Source of the DNA: Branchiostoma floridae | Lineage: Eukaryota; Chordata; Leptocardii; Amphioxiformes; Branchiostomatidae | Reading direction: 5' to 3' | NCBI RefSeq assembly: GCF_000003815.2 | Contig: NC_049990.1 | Span: forward strand, 988,830 to 1,040,812 | Length of the DNA stretch: 51,983 nucleotides | In this document: positions 1 to 9,420 of the stretch, one piece after another | Layout of the letters: each line of letters starts with the position of its first letter | Position numbering within the stretch: the stretch's first letter is position 1 | Program-made: the position numbers and the translations under genes | Notes under the pieces: model-generated | The model's database searches: none | Seen by the model: only the letters and a program-made list of their open reading frames with translations | Told to the model about the DNA's origin: nothing

Positions 1-924
1 TGTACCCACTATGAAACCGAAAGAAAAACATTATTTCAAACAGTTGCCACAATTTCACCAAGCTTTTACCACCTAAATGTGCAGCCCTATGCGGGGGCGA
101 CGGACAGGTGACAAACGTTTGCTCGGGGTTGCCGAAAGCTGACGGACACGTCCCACGCAACCGCTTAAGGTAAGGCGCATTAAGTCTCATCAAACAGTAA
201 GCGTTACGCGTGGCCTGCCTGGTGTGATTCGTAACCTTTCGAAAATGGAGCGTTTAGGTGTTCTGCCGTGAGCGTGGCTTTCTCAGATGTTGAAGACGTA
301 GGTTCTGACGCAAAGACAACGCTTCTTCATGAAATCCCACGAACTGGCGTTGAGCTAAGTAAGCATCTTATATCAATAAAGGAACAAATATAGAAAGGTT
401 CTTAGAATTCAAGTCTTCAGAGGCTCTCCCTAACGCGTATCTTAGACATAAACATTGTTTCCAAGGTGAAGATCATAGCTTTGAGAGGCTTTGAGAGGCT
501 TTATTTTGTCTGTGATACAAAGCTTGCGCTTGGTACACAAAATTGACTTTATCTTAGAAATCTTCAACTTTTATTGCTTTCTCTATGTGTCTTGTGATCT
601 CAACTATTCTGGCAAGACCTTTCACCAACCATGTGACGTCATGACTATGACTATGACGTATGTATAGCCAGCGCCATATTGGTGGTGAGGACAGATCCAA
701 GATGGCGACCACTCGTTTCGAACTCACAATCGGCTTAATGGTGAAGTGACTACCATATAGTTATGAGCTTTTTCTACACAGACAAAAAGCAGACATTCTC
801 GGGGAGAGGATAGTGTTTAAAATATTTCACTAAAGATGATTGTCAGTCTTTAACCCACCATCATGGCGAATGCCCCACACGTCACAGCCACGTGACTAAA
901 CATACAGGTTAAAGGTTAACTCAC
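1..924 (-). other. Intron 2 (partial) of the GALNT gene
   Basis: Sequence downstream of exon 2 on the minus strand. It begins with the donor GTGAGT read leftward from 924, so it is intronic. I looked for the next catalytic-domain exon in all frames and did not find it; it must lie beyond the left edge. Only one patch stands out: a CRE palindrome TGACGTCA at 634-641, followed by CCATATTGG and AAGATGGCG (YY1-like) within about 75 bp. A 10-bp tandem (ttgagaggct) occurs near 480-500. Nothing else was recognised. Confidence 0.7.
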
Positions 925-1091
925 CCAGCTCGCTGAAGTCGTCCACGAGTACCACCTCCTCCAGGAGACGGGCCGGAGACGTCTCCAAGACGCTGTGGAC
1001 GGTCCTGAGGAGGGTGGACCACGCCTCGTTGTGGAATGTGATGATGACGCTCGTGGTGGGAAGGTCATGTGGATACCTGGTGTCTTTACAC
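925..1091 (-). CDS. Polypeptide N-acetylgalactosaminyltransferase, exon 2 (start of catalytic domain)
   Basis: Second coding exon of a GT27 enzyme, which transfers GalNAc from UDP-GalNAc to Ser/Thr of secreted and membrane proteins in the Golgi lumen (mucin-type O-glycosylation). It encodes residues 128-182: [11 protein letters not shown], then the GT-A N-terminal block [16 protein letters not shown] and [11 protein letters not shown], ending [12 protein letters not shown]. This is the nucleotide-binding first half of the fold. The acceptor is a pyrimidine run ending CTCCTCCAG at 1092, and its first G completes the split Glu codon begun in exon 1 (phase 2). The donor is G|GTGAGT at 924, leaving phase 1. 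The later DxH and GalT-like motifs and the ricin lectin domain are not in the window. The block wording fits several vertebrate isoform classes, so I do not assign a number. Confidence 0.93.
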
Positions 1092-1185
1092 CTGGAGGAG
1101 GGGGAGGGGGGCATCGGTCAGGTTGTAATTTTTTAACATAGTGTAGAAATCGTCCCATTTGTCAGTATATTCCGTGTACTTACCC

Positions 1186-1302
1186 CGGTAGCGCAACAAT
1201 GCGAAGTTATCCAGCCGGACCGCACGTGTTTGAGATTTGTGGATTCCGTGCAATAAACAGATTTGTGTGGTAATCCGATGTGAAATTAAATGGCTTCTAA
1301 TG
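1186..1302. mobile_element. Pogo/Tigger-like MITE, left-truncated copy
   Basis: About 117 bp closely resembling the right two thirds of the intact element at 30154-30327. Shared features are the internal GCGAAGTTATC block, the GGACCGCAC block, GATTCCGTGCA, and the end GGCTTCTA.TG followed by TA. The left terminus is missing. It lies about 95 bp into the intron upstream of exon 2. Confidence 0.7.
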
Positions 1303-1632
1303 TATTTGCTTTCGGACAGACGAGGACAATGTGGCATCGCAAGTTTAAGTAACTTATTCTAACAGTGCCACATACAAAGTACAGACGGAAGGTAAAGGCA
1401 GTATCCAAATCGAAGTCAGTTACCCATTTGTACACCTGGGCGAAGTGAGGAAGGTCGAGTAAAGTGGCTTTTGATAACAAACTTTTTATAACAACTATGA
1501 AACATTAGCAGGATTCCAATTGTGATTAAACTACCTTTCAACATTGTGATGACATTTTTCTGACGTCAGTCTAAGAAATTACGTTATCACATCAATGATT
1601 TGGACAAATGTTGCGCAATTTGAAAAGTGGTA

Positions 1633-1846
1633 CATTTTATTTAGCCTCTACCAGGCTCCGTGGTTCGGTGGTCTAATTGTAGAAATTGGACGAATAGAAT
1701 CAATAGTACGCTAGGGGAGTAGGACGTGGTTTGGATAATGGTCCTACTCGGCCGGCTGACTCCCCTAGCGTACTATCGACTCTATTTGTCCAATTTCTAC
1801 AATTAGACCACCGAACCACGGAGCCTGATAGAGGCTACATTTTATT
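1633..1846. mobile_element. Long-TIR palindromic MITE with 9-bp target-site duplication
   Basis: The element spans 1642-1837. Its arms of roughly 75-80 bp are near-perfect reverse complements, starting TAGCCTCTACCAGGCTCC and ending GGAGCCTGATAGAGGCTA, around a loop of about 35 bp. It is flanked by identical 9-bp repeats CATTTTATT at 1633-1641 and 1838-1846. Long TIRs plus a 9-bp TSD are the classical Mutator-like (MULE) signature; no transposase is present. Related, more decayed copies with the same TIR theme (CTACCAGGCTCC...GGACAAAT...) occur near 3.7-3.95, 15.6-16.7, 24.2-24.9 and 36.2-36.4 kb. Confidence 0.88.
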
Positions 1847-2309
1847 GCTCAGGCTGTTTGTTTAAACGAGACCTGCTTTGTAGTCGTCAATCTTTCATCA
1901 AATACATGTAAGATAGGCTATAAGCTTTTATTGCACCAAATAATCGCTATGCTATCAGACGCATTACGAGGTCACGTAATGTGTTGTGATCACCGCCAAT
2001 TTCTCCTCTAAAGTTGGTGAAATCGACGTTTATAGTCTCATTAACTGTTCTTGTCTTCTCTTTATGTACGTGATTATAGATATTACAAAGTCGCGCGGTG
2101 AGGCATAATTTTCTTTAATGTCAGATTGTCGAAAATAATAACTCGGGAGGAGCGGGTTACTTTTGGGTTGTGTTAGGGGGGGGGGGGTGCATCGTGGAAG
2201 GATGATTTAATCCATAGAATACCTATATGGATAAAATCAAAGTCTTTCTTGGGCGGGTAATTTTAGGTGAGACGTTTAGACGCCGCATAATAAGCCCTTC
2301 GTAAAATAA

Positions 2310-2700
2310 CTCCAAAATGGCAGATCGTGTCTCAATGGTAAAGACACTAACCGATTAATAATATGTTGATGTCGTAAAATACAACTTGTGCGTCCTTGGT
2401 GAATACAAACATGAGTATAAGTATAAAATATCGCAAAACAAGCAACAAAATTCCATACGTAATTTTTCCATACGTAATTTTCTCTTTCAGGCGACACCAT
2501 CAATAGAATTAAGGTCGCGTAATGGTTAAGAAACTTAATTGATTACTTATACGTTCATGTCGTAAAATACACTGTATACATCCCTGATAAAAAGACAAAC
2601 ATACAAACACAAATATAAAATATCGCAAAACTGCTACCAACAAAATTCCATACGTAATTTCTCTTCCAGGCGACACCATCCATAAAATTACCACCGCGCG
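2310..2700. repeat. Two-unit local tandem duplication (about 190 bp units)
   Basis: Two diverged units at about 2325-2515 and 2520-2700. They share ATGTCGTAAAATACA, ATAAAATATCGCAAAAC, AAAATTCCATACGTAATTT and CAGGCGACACCATC in the same order. The open frames here simply follow the repeat and have no recognisable domain. Confidence 0.75.
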
Positions 2701-2940
2701 TACCTCCAATGAGCCGGGAGTTTATCGCAAAATTGTCGGCGGAAATGCGTGATTAATGCCGCCGCAACATTTTATTCCGCTCGGCAGGACGATTAAAGCC
2801 CGTCGTTCGTCCCGCCAGGGGACTCTAATGTCGCTGATTAGGGAACTGTGATGGGGACGGACCGTTTTGATGTAATTAGGCTCTATGTTTATGAGAACAA
2901 ATAGCGCATTATGACAAGGTGAACGGAGACGGAGAGGCAA
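2700..2940. promoter_or_regulatory. Candidate conserved noncoding element in intron 1 (homeodomain-type motifs)
   Basis: Single-copy, more GC-rich patch between repeats. It contains GATTAATGCC (2751-2760), CTAATG (2824), GATTAGG (2836-2842) and TGTAATTAGG (2871-2880). The TAAT cores suit homeodomain factors. It has no stop-free frame with a domain and no match to other repeats here. The call rests on composition and motif clustering only. Confidence 0.35.
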
Positions 2941-3499
2941 GGAACGGGACTGGGTTTGAAACAGAGGGGCCCGTGTGCAAAGTTAAGGGAGTCGTGTGCA
3001 AAATTTTAGGGGACCGTGTGCAATTTTGTGCAATTTTTTTTTCGAACGTACAGTAGAAATGTCGGATCTAACTCTAGTATTTTGTTCAGGTGATTAGATC
3101 ATATGTCTTAAAAAGGTTGAACAATCGAATATATAGAACAGGACGAGACATTTCTTATAAGAAAACCTGACGTGTGCCTCTACTAACACCATTTCTATTT
3201 CACCTGTCATACCTGTTGTTTTAACTCCAGTTCTAAGAAACAGTGCGCGTAGGCAACCCATTTATGACATTTTCAAAATCAGCATTTGGTTAAGTTTTTA
3301 TTATCATCCTTTCGCTTTTTTTTCGTCTGGCAATTTGAACGTTCTACATACTTAAGGCTCATGTTGTTACAATCGATATGATACTCACCCACGTGACGTA
3401 ACTTTCACTACCTCCATGTCCCCGTCCTATTTGACTTTGAAGGGGACCTTGTTGTTTTGATGAAGGTCATGGAGCGGAAAGGTGCCCTTTCTCACGAGT

Positions 3500-3965
3500 C
3501 GCTGATGTGATTGTGTAGATTGGGCGAGACTAATTACAGTTGACGGACGGCGTTTTCTGTGGACCGATAGCCTGGGAACCAGACTGTCTCTAGGGCCTGC
3601 GCAGGCGAACATAGTTGTCTGAAACGTCTGACCGTTTCCAAAATTATGTAACCGCGTCTTGGGGTATCTTATTACCTAGCTGTCTAACCTTCATTGACGT
3701 ACACAACGTAGCCTATATCAGGCTCCACAGGTCGCTGAAAAATAGTAGACGTTGGCCAGATAGCCGTAGACCAATTGTGTAGATTGGGCGAAACAAGTTA
3801 CAGTTGGCGGACAGCATTTCAAACAAGTTCTGCGGACCAACAGCCTGGATATACCAGACCGTTTCTATAGGGCCTACGCATGCGAGCTACCCAATATAGC
3901 CTCAATCATGATCAGGCTCCACAAGTCACTGGAAAAGAGTAGACATTGGACAAATAGACTAATAA
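3500..3965. repeat. Direct duplication carrying MITE fragments
   Basis: Two copies, about 3505-3760 and 3770-3965. Each has GTGTAGATTGGGCGA, then a CAGTTG.CGGACGGC-like block, a CAGCCTGG block, an AGGGCCT.CGCA.GCGA block, and then a CAGGCTCCACA...TAGTAGAC segment that is an arm of the long-TIR MITE family. Between them at 3614-3700 lies an end fragment of the family seen complete at 7199-7525 (GAAACGTCTGACCGTTTC...). Confidence 0.65.
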
Positions 3966-4085
3966 CATGCCTAGGTCACAAACTGTACTCCCTGGTCGGT
4001 CGGGGGCATTTTATATGACCGATTCGATCAATTTTCTAACAGTTCTGTTCCAGTAAGTAACTGCCAATTTCACAGTAGATTTGTG

Positions 4086-4330
4086 AGGTTCTCTGGGCGC
4101 CCTTTTGATTAGAAGTCACGGTTCAGGTCAGGCGGGGAGGCTTTTAGGGGAACTCCTGCTGACCGCCAAATTGAGTGCCTCTATCTTAGGCAACAAGCCA
4201 GAATCAATATTAAGGTCAATGTTATCCATAAAGTCAAGTTCACGGATGTGTGCAAAGGTGATGAATGTCTTGACCTTTTCTTGGAGTTATTAAGACTTTC
4301 CGCACCTGATCTTAAGGGCGGACACTTTCA
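4086..4330. other. Unassigned single-copy intronic stretch
   Basis: No repeat match within the window and no coding signature. It contains several AGGTCA-like half-sites (TTCAGGTCAGG, TTAAGGTCAATG, AAAGTCAAGTTCA). I note it as unexplained sequence, not as a called element. Confidence 0.3.
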
Positions 4331-4489
4331 CCTGTGACTCACCTGGGGTCGATTCTTACCAAGGAGACACAAGGTCGTCGACTCATGGTCATAGATTTTA
4401 CCAAGGTCACATCTTTACACTGGCGCCTGGCCGAGCAGTTTGTGGGATCGAAATGAATGGTTTGGAAGATGACAGAACTCATCAACTGC

Positions 4490-4645
4490 ATTGTGGCGTC
4501 GTGTGTGGCATAACTGGTAGCATGTTGGGGAAGGAACCTAGATGTCCCGAGTTCGATACTCGCCATGCCCCCGACGTTGTGCCCTTGGGAAAGGCACTTT
4601 ACACGACCTCCCTCATTTTACCCAGGTGAAAAAAAGTCACTTTCC
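4490..4645 (+). mobile_element. tRNA-derived SINE, family 2
   Basis: tRNA-like head with A-box TGGCATAACTGG (4506-4517) and B-box GAGTTCGATACTC (4549-4561) at tRNA-like spacing, so a pol III internal promoter. It is followed by a tail containing GCCCTTGGGAAAGGCACTTT and CACGACCTCCCTCA and then CCCAGGTG. The tail wording resembles the CTTGGGCAAGTCACTT block of vertebrate MIR/CORE-type elements, a resemblance I note without claiming homology. A second copy lies at 23309-23478. It is not a functional tRNA gene, since the acceptor stem does not pair. Confidence 0.75.
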
Positions 4646-5119
4646 TCTAGACCTAAGAACGGTCGAGCCTGAACTTTTTACCCGACAGTGAACTTTTGAC
4701 ACGCGTCAGTTTTAAGTGGAGAGTACAAGCTACTACTAGTCCTTGCGATATGACCGGACACGCTGTCGCGTTACAGACGTTACACAGGGTTCTACAAGTG
4801 CTGTTTCAGTGTGCGAGTTGACAGCAAGAAAAGATACAGTGGAATACGCGTACTTGCATGGCGAATTTGTCAGTGGGCTTGTCCACTAACGCTAGAATTT
4901 CGTAGAAATCAAATGTTGGTACACAAAAACTGTACATTAGAATAAAATTTAAGAACGCAACTTTTGGCATGAAAAGAGTTGCTTTATTATGTGTTTTTTA
5001 AATGATCCTCTCTAGCCACCTCTAGCCATGAGCCTTTATTGTTACTTGCTAAGGCAGCGACGCGCTTGAACTTTTCCTGGGTAGACGGGGGGTGCCACAG
5101 GCTAACTGGTACATTTCAG

Positions 5120-5225
5120 AGTGAGAGAGAGAGAGGGGATGGGGAGATGAGAAAGGAGAGAAGAGACAGGAGAGAGAAAAAACATAAAGAGACAGAATGA
5201 GAGAGGGAAAGAGACAAATTTAAAG
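5120..5225. repeat. Purine-rich (GA)n low-complexity tract
   Basis: Imperfect GAGAGA/GGAGAGAA tract; on the minus (gene) strand it is CT-rich. It ends about 25 bp past the exon 1 donor, so it lies just inside intron 1. Confidence 0.85.
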
Positions 5226-5249
5226 AGAAATAAGAACTATTGTACTTAC

Positions 5250-5629
5250 TCAGCGTGCCTTGCCTCGTGTAGTCTCCTGTGCAGGGAGATCTTGCTGCTG
5301 GCGTACTCGTTAAACGCGTGCTGCTTGTAACCAGCATCTTCCAACTTCTTCTCCTCCTCCGTGAGTGTTAACGAAACTCCCTTCCCGAACTCCCCCGGCG
5401 CACCCGGCTCCGGAGGGGGGCGGCGAACTTTCGGCCGGAAATACGGGTCGCCATTTTCCGGAACTACGTCACCGATATTGTTCGTGTCGAAGTCGTCCAG
5501 GGGAGGTCTCCTGGCGACGTTTCTAGTCCTTTTGTGCACGCGGTTCTGTGCAATGAGGTACAGGAAACACAGGAGCGAGACCGCGGCGCCCAGCTGGAGC
5601 AGCACCGAGCGGCGCATCAAGATCGGCAT
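5250..5629 (-). CDS. Polypeptide N-acetylgalactosaminyltransferase, exon 1 (anchor and stem)
   Basis: First coding exon of the GT27 gene, encoding residues 1-126 plus two bases of codon 127. It shows type II Golgi topology: a short basic cytosolic tail MPILMRR, a hydrophobic anchor at about residues 8-27 (SVLLQLGAAVSLLCFLYLIA), then a basic, Pro-rich stem (KRTRNVARRPP; KVRRPPPEPGAPGE). From about residue 104 it has the conserved pre-catalytic segment AFNEYASSKISLHRRL followed by EARHAE, matching the N.YASD.ISL.R.LPD.R. pattern of the family. The start is fixed by a good context (CACC before ATG), with no alternative Met upstream in frame within the available sequence. Donor GA|GTAAGT is at 5249. 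A CRE palindrome sits 3-10 nt upstream of the ATG. Upstream sequence ends in an assembly gap only 74 bp away. Confidence 0.93.
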
Positions 5630-5703
5630 GGTGACGTCACATCACCAGCCTGCGGCGGGAACATCAAAGGTTAGTTAAGTCACGTGATGATGACGCAATC
5701 TTC
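5630..5703 (-). promoter_or_regulatory. 5' leader of the GALNT gene with CRE, E-box and possible 5'UTR splice acceptor
   Basis: Upstream of the ATG on the minus strand are TGACGTCA (5632-5639) and, further out, CACGTG (near 5682-5687). A plausible acceptor is also present: branch-like TTAACTAAC, a pyrimidine-rich stretch and CAG ending at 5650. If it is used, exon 1 starts at 5649 with only 20 nt of 5'UTR, and the CRE is transcribed. If it is not used, this is the proximal promoter. The neighbouring gap prevents a decision. Confidence 0.45.
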
Positions 5704-5803
5704 NNNNNNNNNNNNNNNNNNNNNNNNNNNNNNNNNNNNNNNNNNNNNNNNNNNNNNNNNNNNNNNNNNNNNNNNNNNNNNNNNNNNNNNNNNNNNNNNN
5801 NNN
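5704..5803. other. Assembly gap (100 N)
   Basis: Exactly 100 N, the conventional size for a gap of unknown length. It may hide the first noncoding exon and promoter of the GALNT gene. Confidence 0.98.
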
Positions 5804-6115
5804 TCAGATATATTCAGATTTTAAGATCAACATGTACATACTCTGCGTTTGCGTTACAGGATCCCCCCCGCCTTGTTGGATCCACGGTATGCCACCATCA
5901 TGGCAATTCAAATATCTCGAATGTTTATTTTGTTAGGTCCAAAACTTTCGAAAGGTTTAGGACCTACATTTCTAAAAGGTTTTCCTTCCTCTGAAGGAGA
6001 CAGAAGTTTTTATCAAATGTCGGAGCATCCCCCACCACCCCCAAGATACCTTGTCAACCTTGTCTGTGTGTCCTTCAAACCCCACCCACCCCCCAAAATG
6101 TCAGTAAACGGCCGT
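5804..6115. other. Intergenic, no gene seen
   Basis: The only structure is an imperfect inverted repeat at 5933-5967 (TAGGTCC ... CTTTCGAAAG ... GGACCTA). C-rich runs occur near 6030-6095. Open frames here lack domains. Confidence 0.5.
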
Positions 6116-6340
6116 GGGTCCTCTTCCCAGTGACCTGAAAAGTATTGGAGTTTGTTTTGAACTTGTTCTTTCGCAAACGGCAGACGGCAGGAAAGGGCAC
6201 TTGAAGGTCAACCGTAAATTAATCAAAGGTCATCGGGTTGCTAATGATCTCCCCTGGCGGCAGGGTGACGTTTATGTACCGGTTCCCATGGTTACGGTTT
6301 CCTGGCGACGGAAAGCGTGGTCGTCAGAGGCACCGAAACC
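6116..6340. promoter_or_regulatory. Candidate cis-regulatory patch upstream of GALNT
   Basis: Single-copy patch with TTGAAGGTCA and ATCAAAGGTCA (nuclear-receptor half-site and TCF-like words), TAAATTAATC, and the near-palindrome GTTCCCATGGTTAC at 6282-6295, which fits an RFX X-box loosely. Motif evidence only. Confidence 0.3.
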
Positions 6341-6389
6341 TTGTCGTCTGAAAATCGATATTCCATCTTAAACCATCTAAGATTTTTTT

Positions 6390-6475
6390 CGTTTCCAAAG
6401 TCATATCATGTTGCCTGAATAACTTCTATTGTTGTATCTTATTACCTGAAAGTCTAACCTCCATCGACATATTTT
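6390..6475. mobile_element. Fragment of the 7.2-kb palindromic MITE family
   Basis: Decayed right-arm fragment: TTTCCAAAGTCATATCATGTTGCCTGAATAACT-like order, then GTATCTTATTACCTG, GTCTAACCTCCATCGAC. It matches the outer right arm of the element at 7199-7525. The sequence from 6475 to 7190 shows nothing recognisable. Confidence 0.6.
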
Positions 6476-7198
6476 ACATTTTATTTTGTATTTTATATTT
6501 GACCGCACGGAAGTCGCTGGTCTTTTATGCTTTGCGAAAGAAGCATTTTCTTTCTTGAAAGATTCTCTTGATACATCTAAGACTTTGCGCACGTCACTAG
6601 TAATAACATTTTTGTCAGAAGTATCAAATTACCGACAAAGGAAATCCCATTTAACGCGGCTTTTTCCTTTCGCGAATTGAAATAAGGTACATCCAAAATG
6701 GATTGTGACTTGCCTGAGGTAAGCAAAGAAAAAAAAATTTCATCAAAGGTATCAAAATGCGCCATGAAACCCCTCCTCCTCCTCTCCCGTAAGTCGTCTT
6801 GATAAGAAATATTCATATTCTTTGAACATGCTTGAAGAAAACCGAATAACGAACTTATCGATTATCTAGATCGATGATTTCATTGAAGGGATGTTGTCAT
6901 CAAAGGTATTACAAGACTGACGCTAGAATTTTTCCATTCTATAACCTTCTACATCAAACATTTAAGGACATAAGACAAGACGTCTTCAGAAGTATCTTCC
7001 CGAGGCAAAGGTTTCAAATTAAACGCTTTGAAGTGCCGAAAACTCATAAATTTTCTCTACCCTATACATAATAGTCTTCTTTAGATACTATTAGGAAGAA
7101 ATCTTTCAAAGAAACCTCACCTGTAATTTCATTGGTTACCTAGCAACGACTCCTCTTCAAAGGCTGAAGATAAAGCTGCCGTCTTTCATCTTAAATTA

Positions 7199-7525
7199 AT
7201 TACTCAAGCAACTGGATATGGTTTTGAACCGGTCAGACATTTCGGATAGAATCCACTATCCTTCGTCAGTGACACTGAAGAGATCTGGAAGAAATAGGTC
7301 TTTTATACTCTAACTATGAATGAAGACAATTTCAGATGTCCAATAGGAAAGGCTGTAAGACAATTAGTATATAAAAGACCTATTTCTTCCAGATCTCTTC
7401 AGTGTCACTGACGAAGGATAGTGGATTCTATCCGAAACGTCTGACCGTTTCAAAACCATATCCAGTTGCTTGAGTAACTACTTTTTGGTGTATCTTATTA
7501 CCTGGATGTCTAACCTACATCGACG
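7199..7525. mobile_element. Hairpin MITE with 109-bp arms
   Basis: Left arm 7199-7307 and right arm 7369-7477 are near-perfect reverse complements (ACTCAAGCAACTGGATATGG; CGGTCAGACATTTCGGATAG; GTGACACTGAAGAGATCTGG), separated by a loop of about 60 bp. The right side continues outward to 7525 (GTGTATCTTATTACCTGG, ATGTCTAACCTACATCGAC). The matching outer part is missing on the left, so this copy is left-truncated. No transposase is present. Fragments occur at 3614-3700, 6390-6475, 17801-17955, 23166-23275, 26845-26930 and 51490-51575. Confidence 0.85.
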
Positions 7526-8060
7526 CGTCCTTAATCTTGACAAGCTGATAGCTTTTCCTTTAGATATTAGATAAAGAACTCTAGCGTAGATGAAGACTTA
7601 TTGTGGCTGTGATCATTTTCAAGCAGCGTTTTCCTTTCAAGATCACAAATTGTAAACCCAATCTTTAAGGAATTTGTCTTGAGATTTTCATGTAATAAGA
7701 AGACGTCGTGCTTTGTTGACTTAAAGACGTATGAACGATATGTGGTAGTGTGTTATTTTCATGAAACTTTCGGCATCTCCTTTTCAGACTGGCCGCTAAG
7801 AATCTTTAGAATTGTAGCTATCTTTCTTGTGGCAAGACATTATATGTAGTCTTGAGACTTACTTGTGGCAAGAAGACGCTGTGTAGAGTTCAGCACCAGT
7901 AGATGTCGTGACGTCTCTGCTAGAAGAACTCTGCCGCATCCTTCACTTCAAACACTGCCCGTTCCCACGCACTTCCGCTGCTCTCGTTCCCACGCACTTC
8001 CGCACTTTCCCGTAGATGATACCAGCTGAAACGACAATGTATCATCAGTGTTATTACCTC
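7526..8060. other. Intergenic, no gene seen
   Basis: AT-rich sequence without recognised elements. It contains a short direct repeat, CGTTCCCACGCACTTCCGC, twice between 7960 and 8010. Confidence 0.5.
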
Positions 8061-8063
8061 CGG

Positions 8064-8640
8064 TTTTGTTTTGTTTGTTTGTTCATTCTTTATTTAACCA
8101 GGGTAAAGCATGTCGCCTGACGGCGTTTTTCAAAGCCCCCTGGGGGGAGAACCCCGAACATAAATCATACATTAAGTTCAACAGAACCAAATCAACTTCA
8201 ATAACATAATCATACATAACGTTCTATGAAACCAAATTACTTAGGTAACATAAACATAAAGATTGTACAAAGTCGGATTTAACGTTAGATAACATAAAAT
8301 ACTACTGCCAAACGAATGAACCAAAAGTTTAGCCTTAACGTGACATAACACAGGAAACATAACAAAAAGAAGTCAAATTTAAAATCAGGATTGAAATTGT
8401 TTGGTTTGGTTATACAGATCTCCATTAGTGACTGATATGTCACTACTCTTCCTGGAGTCTGAATGATTTGTAGAGAATCACCAATTCTTGACGGAAGGAT
8501 TTTGCACCATCGCACACCGCACCATCGCACGTGTGGGGGCTCTTTAACGTGCATGGGGTATGGCTCTCCCCAGACACGGGACCTCCATTTTACGTCCTAT
8601 CCGAGGGACGGCCCTAGCCGAAGCTAAGTACTCCGGTAAT
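8064..8640 (-). mobile_element. Probable LINE 3' end (minus strand), copy 1
   Basis: Read on the minus strand the block ends CCCTGGTTAAATAAAGAATG followed by short (CAAA)n-type repeats. That is a polyadenylation-like signal plus simple tail, as in CR1/L2-type LINE 3' ends. Its internal part (8530-8610) carries GGGACCTCCATTTTACGTCC and CACGTTAAAG words that recur in animal LINE/SINE 3' regions. No reverse-transcriptase frame remains. It overlaps a near-identical second copy of its terminal 305 bp at 8698-9003. Confidence 0.55.
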
Positions 8641-8697
8641 CTAAAGAGACGGATCAACAGTCAAACCTGAATTCAACGACCACTTACGGGGGCTGAT

Positions 8698-9003
8698 TGT
8701 TTGTTTGTTCATTCTTTATTTAACCAGGGTAAAGCATGTCGCCTGACGGCGTTTTTCAAAGCCCCCTGGGGGGAGAACCCCGAACATAAATCATACATTA
8801 AGTTCAACAGAACCAAATCAACTTCAATAACATAATCATACATAACGTTCTATGAAACCAAATTACTTAGGTAACATAAACATAAAGATTGTACAAAGTC
8901 GGATTTAACTTAGATAACATAAAATAATACTGCCAAACGAATGAACCAAAAGTTTAGCCTTAACGTGACATAACACAGGAAACATAACAAAAAGATCGTC
9001 AAA
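8698..9003 (-). mobile_element. Probable LINE 3' end, copy 2 (direct duplicate)
   Basis: Almost identical to 8068-8374: ATTTAACCAGGGTAAAGC, GTCGCCTGACGGCG, CCCCCTGGGGGGAGAACCCC and onward to GGAAACATAACAAAAAG. The very low divergence over about 305 bp suggests a recent duplication, a second insertion of the same master, or an assembly artefact. Confidence 0.75.
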
Positions 9004-9420
9004 TTTCAACGATAAAAAGGATGGCCGATGACAGGTGGTTGCTTTTATACCTCTTTGGCGCAAATGCCTACCACCACCCCTTCCATACAACAGGCACCTA
9101 CAGGTTTAACCAATCAGCATGGTGGTCAGTACTTTCGTCATGGTCACGTGAGTGCCAACACATTTTTTGTCGTATCATATAACAGAAAACGAGGTATTGC
9201 CAATGACAACAAACCCTCCCTGGCGCAGATAAACCCCACTATAAATCAGGCACATCAAGATGTAACTATTCAACATGCTGGGGGAGGGGGGTAATACTTA
9301 TATCTTCTTCTCTTTCAACCACCCAACAGTGGCCAATGAAAACAGACCCTCCTTGTAGCAGGTAACCCCGCTGTACATCAGACCCAACCTCTGCCTCTGT
9401 AGGTAATGAATCCCTTTATC
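9004..9420. repeat. Degenerate tandem units
   Basis: Three diverged units near 9015-9120, 9195-9270 and 9325-9400. They share CCAATGA.AACA.ACCCTCC, GCGCAGATAAACCCC-like and CATCAG words. The frame at 9028-9294 follows this repeat and looks non-coding. Confidence 0.5.

Larger units (their letters stand above)
1092..5249 (-). other. Intron 1 of the GALNT gene
   Basis: A 4158-bp intron with donor GA|GTAAGT read leftward from 5249 and acceptor CAG at 1094-1092. The split codon reads GA+G (Glu), so the reading frame is continuous. It carries a pogo-like MITE fragment, a long-TIR MITE, a two-unit local duplication, a TAATTA-rich patch, a second local duplication and a tRNA-derived SINE, each listed separately. 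Stretches 1310-1630, 1850-2290, 2945-3500, 3970-4085 and 4650-5110 show nothing recognisable apart from a run of 12 G at 2176-2187 and a CRE palindrome at 1561-1568. Confidence 0.9.

Noticed and set aside
655-690. CCATATTGG as an SRF CArG box
   Set aside because: It has only five A/T bases between CC and GG, where the CArG consensus requires six.
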